This document shows, piece after piece, positions 55,201 to 64,000 of a DNA stretch of 64,000 bases. Position numbers and translations under genes: made by a program. Each line of letters opens with the position of its first letter. Positions within the stretch are counted from its first letter, which is position 1. The DNA is taken from assembly GCA_963585895.1 (NCBI GenBank), contig OY757921.1, forward strand, positions 87,709,591-87,773,590, given 5' to 3'. This DNA is from Sepioteuthis lessoniana. Lineage: Eukaryota; Mollusca; Cephalopoda; Myopsida; Loliginidae. Under the pieces are notes generated by a model. It saw nothing but the letters and a program-made list of their open reading frames with translations, had not been told where the DNA came from and made no database searches.

Positions 55201-56562
55201 GAAAAACTTCTAAGAGGTTTATTCCAGGGAGATGCACTATCACTATTTCTGCAATAGCCATGATGCCACTAAACTCAGTGAATGCACAGCCAGATACAAA
55301 TTTAGTTAATCACAGGAAAAGATCAATCACCAAATGTACATACACGATATCAAACTGTTTCTAAAAAATGAAAAAGAATAGGAGACTGTAATATATATAG
55401 TCAGGACATTCTGTTGGAATTTAGCATAGAAAAATGGGCCATGCTAATAGCGAAAAGCGGGAAACGACACAGGGCCGACGGAATGGAACAGTGAAACCAA
55501 GAAAAAATCAAAACGCAGAGAAAAGGAAACGTACAAATACTAAGGAATATGGAAGCTGGCACCATCAGACGAGTGGAGATGAAAAAAAAGAAGAAAGAGT
55601 ACCTTATGAGATTGAGAAAGCTACTCGAGACAAAACTATATTGCAGGAACCTTATCAAAAGAATATATACTTGGGCTGTTCGTCTCATTAGATTTTCTAG
55701 ACCTTTCTTGAAGTGGACTAGAGAAGAACTTATACAAATGGAACAGAGAACGAGAAAACTAATGACCATGCATAAGGCATTGCATTCCAGAGATGACGTT
55801 GACAAACTCTATGAGTCAAGAAAAGAAGGAGAAAGAGGACTTACAAGCATTGAAAACAGCGTTGACACATTGATACGACAACTCGAAGACTACATAGAAA
55901 AGCGCAGAGGATGACTGATTCCAGCCACCAGAAATATACCGACAACACGAGGATCAACAGAACGGAAATAACCAGAAAACAAAAAAATAGAAAGAAAAAC
56001 AACTCTATGGAAGATTTAAGCTACTAACAAGCGACGTCTCACACGAGAAAATGTGGACGTGATTAAGAAAGGGAAACTTTTTGAGAGAAACTGAATCTCT
56101 TTTAATAGCAGCACAAAACAACGCCATAAGAAGCAATCATATCAAAGCAAGAATAGATGAGACTCAACAAAACAGCAGATATAGGTTATGTGGTAATAGA
56201 GACGAAACAATCAATCACTTGAAAAGCGAATGCAGCGAATTAGCACAGAAAGAGTATAAGACTAGACACGACTGGGTGGAGAAGGTAATCCACTGGGAAT
56301 TGTGCAAGAAGCTAAAATTTAACCATGTGATTAAATGGTATATGCACAACTCAGAATATGTCATGGAGGATGAGACGCACAAACTCCACTGGGATTTTGA
56401 GATAAAAACGGATCACCTAATCTCGGCCAGACGACCAGACCTTATAATAATCAACAAAAAAGAGAACTTGCTGAATTGTGAACTTTACTGTCCTGCCTGA
56501 CCACAGAGTAAAATTGAAAGAAAGTGAGAAGTAACAGGACCTTGCTTGGGATTTGATAAAAC
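55201..56562 (+). pseudogene. R4/Dong-like LINE copy 3, left part
   Basis: Begins at the same RT segment as copy 1 (AGAGGTTTATTCCAGGGAGA). The catalytic box at about 55337 reads Tyr-Ile-His-Asp in place of Tyr-Met-Asp-Asp. An ORF (55549-55914) covers RRVEMKKKKKEYLMRLRKLLE, RTRKLMTMHKALHSRDDVDK and SIENSVDTLIRQLEDYIEK. A second ORF (56081-56500) has YRLCGNRDETINHLKSEC (first Cys lost), TRHDWVEKVIHWELCKKLKF, and LISARRPDLIIINKKE with the endonuclease Pro-Asp intact. An LTR element splits it at 56563; the 3' end is at 58235-58490. Confidence 0.86.
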
Positions 56563-56667
56563 TGTTACATAGCCAGATATACGGATGTGTGAAATAGACA
56601 TAGGGAATCTAAAAGCATGAAACACTTTACGACTTCTTAGTTCAGGCACGAAACTTTTTATTACCTT

Positions 56668-57804
56668 TGTGACGGTCCCATTAAAATATTTATCCCAGGA
56701 TGGGAGGTTATTTTTCGCACGTGTGAAGTCGAGGTAGTCTGGCACTTGATCCCTAGCAGAATAAGTCCTAGTTAAGAGTCCTTTCTCGAGCATATGGGAA
56801 CTGGCAGATAATGTGGGAGTTAATTTGGGCTAGACTGACCGCCACTGGCGAGGGGTTTCTATTTTTCACGTTACACACACCCACCAGAACACTTCGTCTT
56901 CCTACCCCGAGGATAATGGAAGATATGGGCCTCTAGGTTTAGATATAATATTAGTTATCGTAGTCGACAATTCCAGTTTCCCGTGTAATATTTTTAAAAG
57001 GCGAATAGGACATTTAGCGAGAATAAATTGAGGTGAATGAAGCTGAAAAGGAACAAGCAAAAAGAAAGCAACAAGGTCCAAAAAAATATTTATAGGGTTC
57101 GGCTATGTTTCCCAGTAAACAGTCTCCGACATAAATGTCTCTTTTTTCTTTTTTCTTTTCTTTCTACTTTCTTTAAATTGAGGGAAAAAGAACATACAAT
57201 TGCAATACTTAGGAAGCTTGGAGGGAGAAAATAGTCTTAAAGTTTACTTAGCTTTTCGACAAGTTCCTTCTGAGAGTATTTTCTTTAACGGGCTAGCGGT
57301 ATTCTATGGAGCTCGGCTTGAATGCGTCTGCTATCTCTTGTCCAAGAGCTCTATTTCACTTATTCACCCTGAGTTTTGGCCACAGTGTCAACCCATCTTG
57401 TCACACCAACTGCTGTCCTAAAACTCAGCTCTGCTTCTTCGCCTGGAGTTGGCATGAGATTCGCCCGTCCGTTCACGGCGACCTCCGTCCACTAAACTAA
57501 ATTCTTTATCCTTATTTCTGCTGACGAAAAGGGTGCTACTTCCGCTTTAGGGTTCTGGCCAATCATTCGGCCTCTTTCTTCTTCCTTCACCCTGTCAGGC
57601 GATTCATTCGGACTACTATCTCTATCCAGTATATCCCCCTTATTTATCCATCCGGTCACAGAATGCAAACATCTGTTGGCTTTCATTCTGACCCAGATTT
57701 GTTACTTCAGACGCGAGGAATTGACCTACATTCCTTATTCCTCTTTTAACGGTCAGTCTTTGGCGGCCTGTTAATTCAAACACGGAGGGGTAGACCACGT
57801 GACA
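56668..57804. mobile_element. Solo LTR-like element (TGTGACGG...GTGACA)
   Basis: 1137 bp within the previous LTR. CCTT flanks it (56664-56667 and 57805-57808); the match is CCTTTG if the element starts at TGACGG. Non-coding: AT-rich first half with an A-rich tract at 57040-57085, then a pyrimidine-rich tract, and a GC-richer second half. A relative is at 41239-42465. Confidence 0.78.
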
Positions 57805-57829
57805 CCTTTGAGTTAAAGGTTATTCGACA

Positions 57830-58234
57830 TGAGGAGAGAGAGAGAGACACACAATCTTTCTATGCTGACTGCTTTTACATCGTCAGCTCTCAACCCAACC
57901 AACGCACGGCGCCCGTAGTGCACAACGTCGTCTGGCCTCGCCCAGCTCTGAATCTCGACCGTCTCGTTCGGAGGCAAGAACTCAACTAACTGCTTTTTCT
58001 CAAATCTCAGCCCACGCTTACGGTGCGTGACAACACCCACATCCACTGGTCTCAATTCCTATCTGGGATTTTTATTTTGACATCTCTAAATGACACATCC
58101 TCTCCGCGCGTGCGTGAACATGCTTTAATGTTGCACCTAACTAACCCATGCGCTAAGCGAAAGGTTATGTTCTCAGCTTAACTAAACCGAAAGGCAAGAT
58201 ATATAAAACGAAATCCCTCGGTAATTATATTACA
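57830..58234 (-). repeat. Right portion of the split LTR
   Basis: ACATGAGGAGAGAG, TCTCGACCGTCTCGTTCG, ACGGTGCGTGAC, CATCTCTAAATGACAC and the end CGAAATCCCTCGG align with 21170-21531. Confidence 0.82.
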
Positions 58235-58490
58235 AAACTATGAAACATGAAAGTGACGATAATACAAATTGTAACAGGCGCGCGCGGTACAGTAACCAAA
58301 GGTTTAGTAAAGGGACTGAAAAACATGCAGATAAGACGACGAGTGAAGACCATCCACACTACAGCTTTGTTGGGATCGACCAGAAGAAGAGTTCTGGAGA
58401 CTTGACAAAACTTGCTGTCACTCAGACTCCAGTGAAAGACTATCAGCTTACGCTGATGTAAAAAAAACTCTCAAGGAGTAACTATGATAA
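58235..58490 (+). pseudogene. R4/Dong-like LINE copy 3, 3' end
   Basis: Resumes at ACTATGAAACATGAAAGTGAC, keeps the VTKGLVKGLK block, TTALLGSTRRRVLET and the untranslated hairpin TATCAGC-TTAC-GCTGATG (58442-58459), and ends AAAAAACTCTCAAGGAGTAA. Confidence 0.85.
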
Positions 58491-58499
58491 TCTTCAAAC

Positions 58500-58725
58500 A
58501 GTTCTATTTGACTCATAGATGAGACCCTTACAGGTAATGCCACTTCTAGGTCAGAGTGGACCTGGGAGTAATGGCAATGAATGAGTACGCCACACCCCCC
58601 AGATATCCAGGACTGAAACCTCGCCACCAGTTGCAGTTTAGTCTCATACACAGGATACCCCTTATGGTTGAGGTCTTACTTCTCTTCGGGGTGTACGGTC
58701 AAAGTAGTCTAAATCTCACTGATAG
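58500..58725 (+). repeat. Core repeat copy
   Basis: GACTCATAGATGAGACCCTT, GTGGACCTGGGAGTAATGG, CCTCGCCACCAGTTGCAG and CTTATGGTTGAGGTCTTAC match the core consensus in order. Confidence 0.75.
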
Positions 58726-59200
58726 GACACGGGGGAGAGAAATCGGAAATCATAATAAATTCCTTATTTTTCATGAACAATTACAATGCATACAAAAATT
58801 GCTTCTTCCCTTCAAATAAAAAATAATCGTAGCTAAAACTTTTACATTGTCGGGCGATCGCCAAGCGATTTTAGAATATTGAATCACTTAAAGACCAAGA
58901 GTTGAGCGGGTAGTTTGTTCGCAAATAGACGACTACTACATGCATATCATTGCACAGATTTGTACAAGATTCCCCAGTTTCATCCGGCCCCGTCCATGAG
59001 CCGTAGATAAAACCGAGTAAATCCCCTGCAGCGTTCATTTCTCAGAAAAAAGGGTATCCAGAATACTGCATACACTCACAAGGCTCTAGTTATGGTGCTC
59101 TGAAGATTATCGAGTCACCCATTTGGGCCAATACTGCCAGGTGTATTCTGAAACCAAGTGGAAGCTCCTGTTAGGATCATATCCGTATATTTCAAAATTA
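58726..59200 (-). repeat. Unassigned DNA and a diverged reverse core
   Basis: 58726-59030 has no recognised feature. 59035-59195 shows a diverged reverse core (AAAAAAGGGTATCCAGAATAC ... AGCTCCTGTTAGGATCATATC). Confidence 0.5.
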
Positions 59201-59284
59201 TTCGTATTAAACAGAAATATGTGGTTTCGTGCCAAATTCAATCTTGTAGAAGAATAGTAGCGGTACAATTTAACAGCTAATGGA

Positions 59285-59500
59285 ATAAGGTGGGGGTTTC
59301 AATCTTTGGTCGATTCTTACAAAAGCCTCAAAAAATGGTACTTGATACCTCCTCTCTTAACACTCAGCATTATTAGGTACGTATCAAAAGTAAAGTTGAC
59401 CAATCCCGGGAAAGGAGTAGCTCCTTCCCCTGGCCCCCGGTGTTGTAGCTATTGAAAAGGGAGCTTTTAGGTCACCCTTGACTACAGTCACCAATCTTAT
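59285..59500 (+). mobile_element. SINE family C, uninterrupted
   Basis: GGGGGTTTCAATCTTTGGTC (box B region), AAAAATGGTACTTGATACC, CTTAACACTCAGCATTATTA, GTACGTATCAAAAGTAAAG, GTAGCTATTGAAAAGGGAGC and CCTTGACTACAGTCACCAA. Used here to order the broken copy at 40640-42512. Confidence 0.8.
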
Positions 59501-59517
59501 TTATACATATATATGTG

Positions 59518-59566
59518 TTTGAGTGTGTGTGTGTGTGAGTGAGAGAGAGAGAGAGAGAGAGAGAAT
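59518..59566. repeat. (TG)n(AG)n microsatellite
   Basis: GTGTGTGTGTG followed by GAGAGA repeats. Confidence 0.95.
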
Positions 59567-59577
59567 CAAGGAATATA

Positions 59578-59857
59578 TTACTCAAAACCTCCTTGAAAGC
59601 AGGATGTGACACCAAGTCATTTTTTTCTTGGAGACTTTAACAGGTTTGAATTGAGAGTTTTCATTCTCTTAAACTGGAGTCCAAACCAGGGTTAAAGAAC
59701 CTAGTCTGACCGGCTATCAACCCAAAGCTTGAGTAAGAATAACTGGATTTATACCCATTACCGCAATGTGAAATGAAATCTTCGTCCAGGATTTGAACTC
59801 GGGACGCCATGGTCACATCCAACGACGATAACCATTAAATCACGAGCACCACCATAA
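59578..59857 (-). mobile_element. SINE family A, diverged
   Basis: ACAGGTTTGAATTGAGAGTT, GGGTTAAAGAACCTAGTCTG, CCAGGATTTGAACTCGGG (box B reversed) and GATAACCATTAAATCACGAG follow the reverse family-A order. Confidence 0.78.
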
Positions 59858-60029
59858 GTTTAACATATATATATATATATATATATAAACTCTTCACTAT
59901 TATTACACTTGGTCGATGTTTAAGCAAGACCCTCCTGGTATTTTCCATCTTGAGTTTTCTTTGCGTAAATAATTAGAATTTATGCCTAAAAGAGTTTAAA
60001 TCCCTGAATAAAACAATATCACAATATAC

Positions 60030-60372
60030 ATCATCATCATCATCATGTCGTGCCGCTAGCACGGATATCCCTGACCCTCTCTTGCCCCTTCTCCCTATCA
60101 TTCATCGCCTTTGGCAAGTCTTCAGGGCTACATCCCGTATCCTCGCATAGCTGCTGTATGTATGTTCGAGCTGGTTGTCCTGCTTTTGCTTGGCCATATG
60201 TAGGGGTCTATGGGAGTATATCACTTGTGAGATCGTCTCTGCTTCTCCAGCAGTGTCCTGCATGTCTGGTTGGTCTAACTTGGATAGTTTTCGTGATGGG
60301 AGGCAGGTGGCCGTATAGGTCGTGCCTTGTGAGGTGTTGCCGCCAAGACTTTTTCAATAATGCTCGCAACAA
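60030..60372 (-). mobile_element. RTE-like LINE fragment, reverse
   Basis: Starts with (CAT)n, the reversed GAT tail. The minus strand carries LLKKSWRQHLTRHDLYGHLPP, RHAGHCWRSRDDL and the Ala/Gly/Arg-rich block, then the DREE end toward 60060. 5'-truncated near 60372. Confidence 0.88.
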
Positions 60373-60425
60373 TATACATAAACTGCAAAATAAAAATAAA
60401 AATTTGAGTAAAAAAAATATATATG

Positions 60426-61148
60426 TGTTATGTTTTGACCTTTTCACCCGGCCAAAAATGCCATTCGAGGTGATGCACCGGAAGGAAGTGACACATTCTA
60501 ATGGCAGTTATGAGAGGAAAACGCGTGGGCGGAAATTGGCTGATGAAATGGGACGAGGTAAAAAAAAAAAATCCCATTATACTCTCATAGACTGACGCAC
60601 CGGAAGAGAGTGACCTGTGAACTGCATGACAGTTATTTCCGCTCGATGACGATCACACAGGCCATTTCAAAGATAGCGGAAGTGACACATCCCGATCGCC
60701 ACATATCGGAAGAAATTGCGGAGGCCTGGAGACGTGTCCATATCACCGTGTGGGAGTTTGAAGGTAATATAAGGCCGACGAATTAAACAGAAGGAAGTCA
60801 GGCGAATAGAGTTGGAGTGGGGAGTGAGACGAGGTGTAGTAAGGAAAGCCAGCACCCAGCAGAGTGGACTCCAAGGCTCCGGTTGAGCAGCCCTGGAGAA
60901 CGAGAAAGACACAACGCAGACGGCCATAATTTGGGGGTCAAAATAATTCAGTTACGTTCGGTCTCCAGCTCCCTCTCACATGCAAACCTTGGGTAACCCT
61001 TTTCGAACCCTTGCAATAAAGTGAGAGGTAAATATTTTTCTAAGAAGTCTTCCTGTGTATGTTTATCATTGCGTCCTTATCATTGCGTCTGTTATTCCTG
61101 CGTGCGTCTTTATTATGTCTTTATGATACGGCACATGAGAATATAACA
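60426..61148 (+). mobile_element. Solo LTR, 723 bp, with TATA and polyA signals
   Basis: Starts TGTTATGTTTTGACC and ends GAATATAACA. A TATA-like AATATAAGG lies at about 60766 and AATAAA at 61015-61020, about 250 bp apart: a plausible U3-R-U5 layout in plus orientation. Homologous to 43768-44436 (reverse). No clean target duplication: the left flank is a TA-rich tail. No internal gag/pol. The ORF inside at 60050-60595 is a chimera of the LINE and the LTR. Confidence 0.75.
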
Positions 61149-61392
61149 AATATTGCATGGCTGATAAATGAATATACCGCTAATTTATAGTGTAAAATTT
61201 CATTTTTATGACGACATTTACGTATCAATTCCAATCTTTCTTTCAGATTTAGGAAAACTTCTTAATCTATATTTTTCCTCCAAGCACAATTTACAATTTT
61301 TCGAAACCTCAATAAAAATACATTCACTTTTTAAAACATACCCCTTTACCACTTGTTCTTTCCCATAATTTTCCTTATATTTCCAGATGTAA

Positions 61393-61625
61393 GAAAGTAA
61401 AGTTAGCAACCTTAGTCGAGGGTGACCCAAAGGCTCCTTTTTCAATAGCTACTACTAGGGTGGGAGCTACTCCATTCCCTGGATTGCTCCTCTTTACCCT
61501 TGATCCTTACTTTATAATGCTGAGCGTTAAATAAGGCGGTATCAAGTACCATTTTTTGAGACCTGGGATTGAACCCCACTCTCCCGGACCATTGGCGAAC
61601 ACTTTACTCATTAGACCAAGGCATA
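61393..61625 (-). mobile_element. SINE family C
   Basis: GCAACCTTAGTCGAGGGTG, CCCAAAGGCTCCTTTTTCAA, GCTGAGCGTTAAATAAGGCG, GGGATTGAACCCCAC (box B reversed) and CCATTGGCGAACAC. Followed by a partial hairpin tail at 61620-61660. Confidence 0.85.
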
Positions 61626-61659
61626 TCCACCTCTGTAGGTCATTTAATACTAAATCCAT

Positions 61660-62290
61660 TTTTATACATAAAACAGTTCTATTTCAAACAGTTCACTTTA
61701 GCCTGAGTACATCGTCAACGATATTTCTACTTTAATCTATTCAGTATAGTCAAACAGTTTTTTTTCAAAGAATTCAGTTTAGTACAAGTATATTTTTTGT
61801 TTACATACATCTCAGTGTTAAAACAGTTTCATTACAAATAATTCAGTTTAGCATAAGTACGCAGTTTAAATATCAAAACAATTCAATTTCGAGCAATTCA
61901 GTTTAGCATTAGTACGCAGTTTCAATGTCAAAACAGTTCTATTTTAAACAATTCCTTTTAGCATAAGTATGCAATTTAAATGAAGTACGCAGTTTAGATT
62001 TTAAAACAGTTCTATTTTAAGCGATTCAATTTTCATTAAGTACACAGCTCACTTCTATTTGACTCATAGATAAGATCCTATCACGTTCGATCACTGCGTG
62101 TCAGAGTGAACCTGGGAGCGATGGCAATGAAGGAGCACTCTGCATTTAGCAAAGCTCCAGTATTACTGGAACTCAGCATCATATTGTTTAATGTCTTATT
62201 AGGACACTCGTTGGTCGGGGTCTTAGCCCTCTGCAGAGAAGCAGTCGGTGTATTCTACAGCCCCAGTCGACTGGGCAATAGTGTCGTGTT
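61660..62290 (+). repeat. Composite repeat: ~57-bp satellite arms then core
   Basis: Seven or so arm units (AAAACAGTTCTATTTCAAACA.TTCA.TTTAGC.T.AGTAC) occupy 61670-62050. The core at 62050-62285 is one of the best copies: AGATAAGATCCTATCACG, GTCAGAGTGAACCTGGGAGC, AAAGCTCCAGTATTACTGG, GTCTTAGCCCTCTGCAGAG, CTACAGCCCCAGTCGACTGGG. Confidence 0.82.
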
Positions 62291-62450
62291 CTTTCCTGTT
62301 GGAAGATTTGTCATTATTGCATTTAACCTTCCAATGTCGTTCTGTCGATCTTATATAGAGCATTTGCCTCTTATTGACTTTTACTTTGGTTTTTAAACCA
62401 GGTTTTTATGAAGCTTTCTATTTTGCTATGGCCACCCTTTTTCATTAGTT

Positions 62451-62488
<38 letters not shown>

Positions 62489-62570
62489 ATGTGTGAGTGT
62501 GTTTGAGTGTGTGTGAATCTGTCCATTAGCGCGTGCGTGTCAGTGTGTAGGTGTAGGCATATTTGTCAGT
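62291..62570. other. Unassigned DNA and a TA/TG tract
   Basis: (TA)n at 62454-62484, followed by degenerate TG repeats to about 62560. Confidence 0.7.
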
Positions 62571-62571
62571 T

Positions 62572-62850
62572 TTAGCCAATCCCTGCGCACCAGCAATATG
62601 TGACACAAGTTCAGTTGTTAAGAGAAGGTTAACAGGTTTTAAATCAGAATTGCCTTACAACATTAAAGATCGCTGTCTGCCCTACTATTTACCCATAGTT
62701 GAAGGAAGGGTATTTGATTTCATACTTCTCTAAGGGGTTAGCGCTATATGAAAATGCAAACAGCCTCGTCTGGGATTTGAACTCGAGTCGTTGTGACCAT
62801 TTCCTAAGTGGATAATCATTATACCATGACCACCTCTATATTCCTATTAA
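62572..62850 (-). mobile_element. SINE family A, diverged
   Basis: CAATCCCTGCGCACCAGCAA at the 3' end, GCCCTACTATTTACCCATAG, TGGGATTTGAACTCGAG (box B reversed) and GATAATCATTATACCATG at the head. Confidence 0.78.
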
Positions 62851-62914
62851 TTTATCTATCTTCTTCCGTTCATATCCTGAGATCGAAGTATCTTTGGTAA
62901 GTCAGATAAACAGC

Positions 62915-63645
62915 TAACACACCAGTACGAAACACTACTGCATAGTTTAGAACGAACCACCGCAAGCATTGGGCTCCATGTCAATGCACACAAAACGGAA
63001 TATATTTGCTATAATCAAACAGGCAACATAACCACACAAGACGGAACCCTTCTGAAATTAGTAGACAAATTCACCTACCTCGGAAGCAGCGTCTCATCAA
63101 CCGAAAAGGACATCGACACGCAGCTAACGAAGGCATGGACAGCTACCGATAGGCTATCGATCATATGGAAATCAGACCTGACCGATAAAATGAAACGCAG
63201 TTTCTTCCAGGTAGTGGTCGTATCGATACTGCTGTATGGATGCACTACTTGGACGCTAACTAAACGGCTGGAGAAGAAACTAGACGGCAATTACACAAGA
63301 ATGTTGAGGGCAATATTGAACATGTCCTGGCGGCAACACCCCACAAGGCACCAACTACACGGCCACCTGCCTCCCATCACGAAACTACCTAAGTTAGACG
63401 AACCAGACATGCAGGACACTTCTGGAGAAGCAAGGAGGAGCTCATAAGTGATGTACTCCGATGGACCCCCACATATGGCCGAGCAAAAGCAGGACGACAA
63501 GCTCGAACATACATTCAGCAGCTATGTGAGGATACGGGATGTAGCCCTGAAGAGCTACCAGAGGCGATGAACGATAGGGAGAAGTGGCGAGAGAGGGTCA
63601 GGGATATCTGTGCTGGCGGCAGGACATGATGATGATGATGATGAT
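62915..63645 (+). mobile_element. RTE-like LINE fragment, longest copy
   Basis: C-terminal reverse transcriptase and tail. In order: SLERTTASIGLHVNAHKTEY (62950-63005), KLVDKFTYLGSSVSSTEKDI (63058-63115), TKAWTATDRLSIIWKSDLTD (63127-63185), KMKRSFFQVVVVSILLYGCT (63187-63245), then RMLRAILNMSWRQHPTRHQL (63300-63355), the Ala/Gly/Arg block and DREKWRERVRDI in a shifted frame, and (ATG)n at 63625-63645. The YLGS and LYGCTTW blocks are the usual C-terminal landmarks of RTE/Jockey-type LINEs; assignment to the RTE group is tentative. A frameshift lies near 63420. The polymerase palm and endonuclease are missing. Confidence 0.85.
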
Positions 63646-64000
63646 GAACGATAAACTAACAGAAGTGTTCGATCTGTCGTTTCATGTTTGCAAAAAGGAC
63701 CAAACCAGAGATGGCCGTATCATAACATGAAGTTCTTTGCTGTATCCTTACGACGTCAACGAAAGGGATTTTTTACGGTTCCTTCCATCGAATTTTTAAA
63801 TTCAACCGGAAAATACTTTTATTAAGTGTAAAATCGGAATAAAATGATAGCGTGTATTTCCTTGTGTCTTTATCGCATCTCTCTGAGGGATGTCAGAATG
63901 ATTGAATATCTTATTTCGTTGCGCTGGATAAACAAGGAAGAAATGAATTAAACGGTAACACTTTCTGTTTATGATTCTTCCAAACATTCCAAGATAGATA
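63646..64000. other. Unassigned DNA to window end
   Basis: No ORF, SINE box or repeat recognised. Confidence 0.6.

Larger units (their letters stand above)
56563..58234 (-). mobile_element. LTR of the 21016 family, split by a second LTR
   Basis: Starts TGTTACATAGCC and ends ATTATATTACA, flanked by AAAC (56559-56562 and 58235-58238). Without the 1137-bp insert and its duplicated bases it is about 531 bp, close to the 516 bp of 21016-21531, with which it shares its landmarks. It sits in the IVIG-upstream part of LINE copy 3. Confidence 0.85.

Noticed and set aside
60050-60595. Plus-strand ORF of 181 codons
   Set aside because: It runs antisense through the RTE-like LINE fragment and then into the solo LTR; a chance chimera of two insertions.

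Overview
The window is a gene-poor, repeat-saturated stretch of an animal genome. The best fit is a coleoid cephalopod, probably an octopus. That assignment is an inference: it rests on very dense (TA)n and (TG)n microsatellites, several tRNA-derived SINE families, a GAT-tailed RTE-like LINE and an R4/Dong-like LINE that I associate with cephalopod genomes. I found no intact host gene, no rRNA and no functional tRNA gene. Almost every coding-like segment is a broken piece of a transposable element.

Layout. 1-6760: a tandem array of ~75-95 bp hairpin-tail units interrupted by a 5.6 kb Ty3/Gypsy (Mag-like) retrotransposon (1085-6688), which itself holds an RTE-like LINE fragment (4719-5037). 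6760-15800: dispersed satellite-like units, copies of a ~200 bp 'core' repeat, a solo LTR, SINEs and microsatellites. 15859-17006: a TGTTAC...GTAACA solo LTR containing a 200-N assembly gap. 17000-28700: more core repeats, an R4-like LINE fragment split by a SINE, a Tc1/mariner-like transposase remnant, a reverse-strand solo LTR, and a deleted mariner (23613-24513). 28680-32130: a TG-rich minisatellite with ~180-200 bp higher-order period, split by a second mariner carrying the same internal deletion. 32640-35015: SINEs, including two copies of a tRNA-like SINE that carries a hammerhead ribozyme, and a Tc1 transposase pseudogene. 35000-38300: microsatellite-rich DNA with a duplicated coding-like segment. 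38860-45000: nested SINE/LINE/LTR insertions. 46500-49100: a third mariner, a Penelope-type hammerhead-like motif, and opposing R4-like LINEs. 49960-51370: a SINE, a second degenerate Penelope-type motif and a 479 bp inverted-repeat element. 52775-58490: three consecutive R4-like LINE copies containing a SINE and a two-level LTR-in-LTR nest. 58500-64000: core repeats, SINEs, two RTE-like LINE fragments and a 723 bp solo LTR.

Nothing here forms an operon or pathway. The window is best read as layered insertions whose order can be reconstructed from target-site duplications. The most interesting signals are the hammerhead ribozyme inside a SINE (33139-33194), the covarying 3' hairpin and (TAA)n junctions of the R4/Dong-like LINEs, the five-fold ~62 bp repeat spanning the Gypsy LTR/primer-binding-site junction, the palindromic tail shared by unrelated repeat families, and the internal-deletion mariner present twice.
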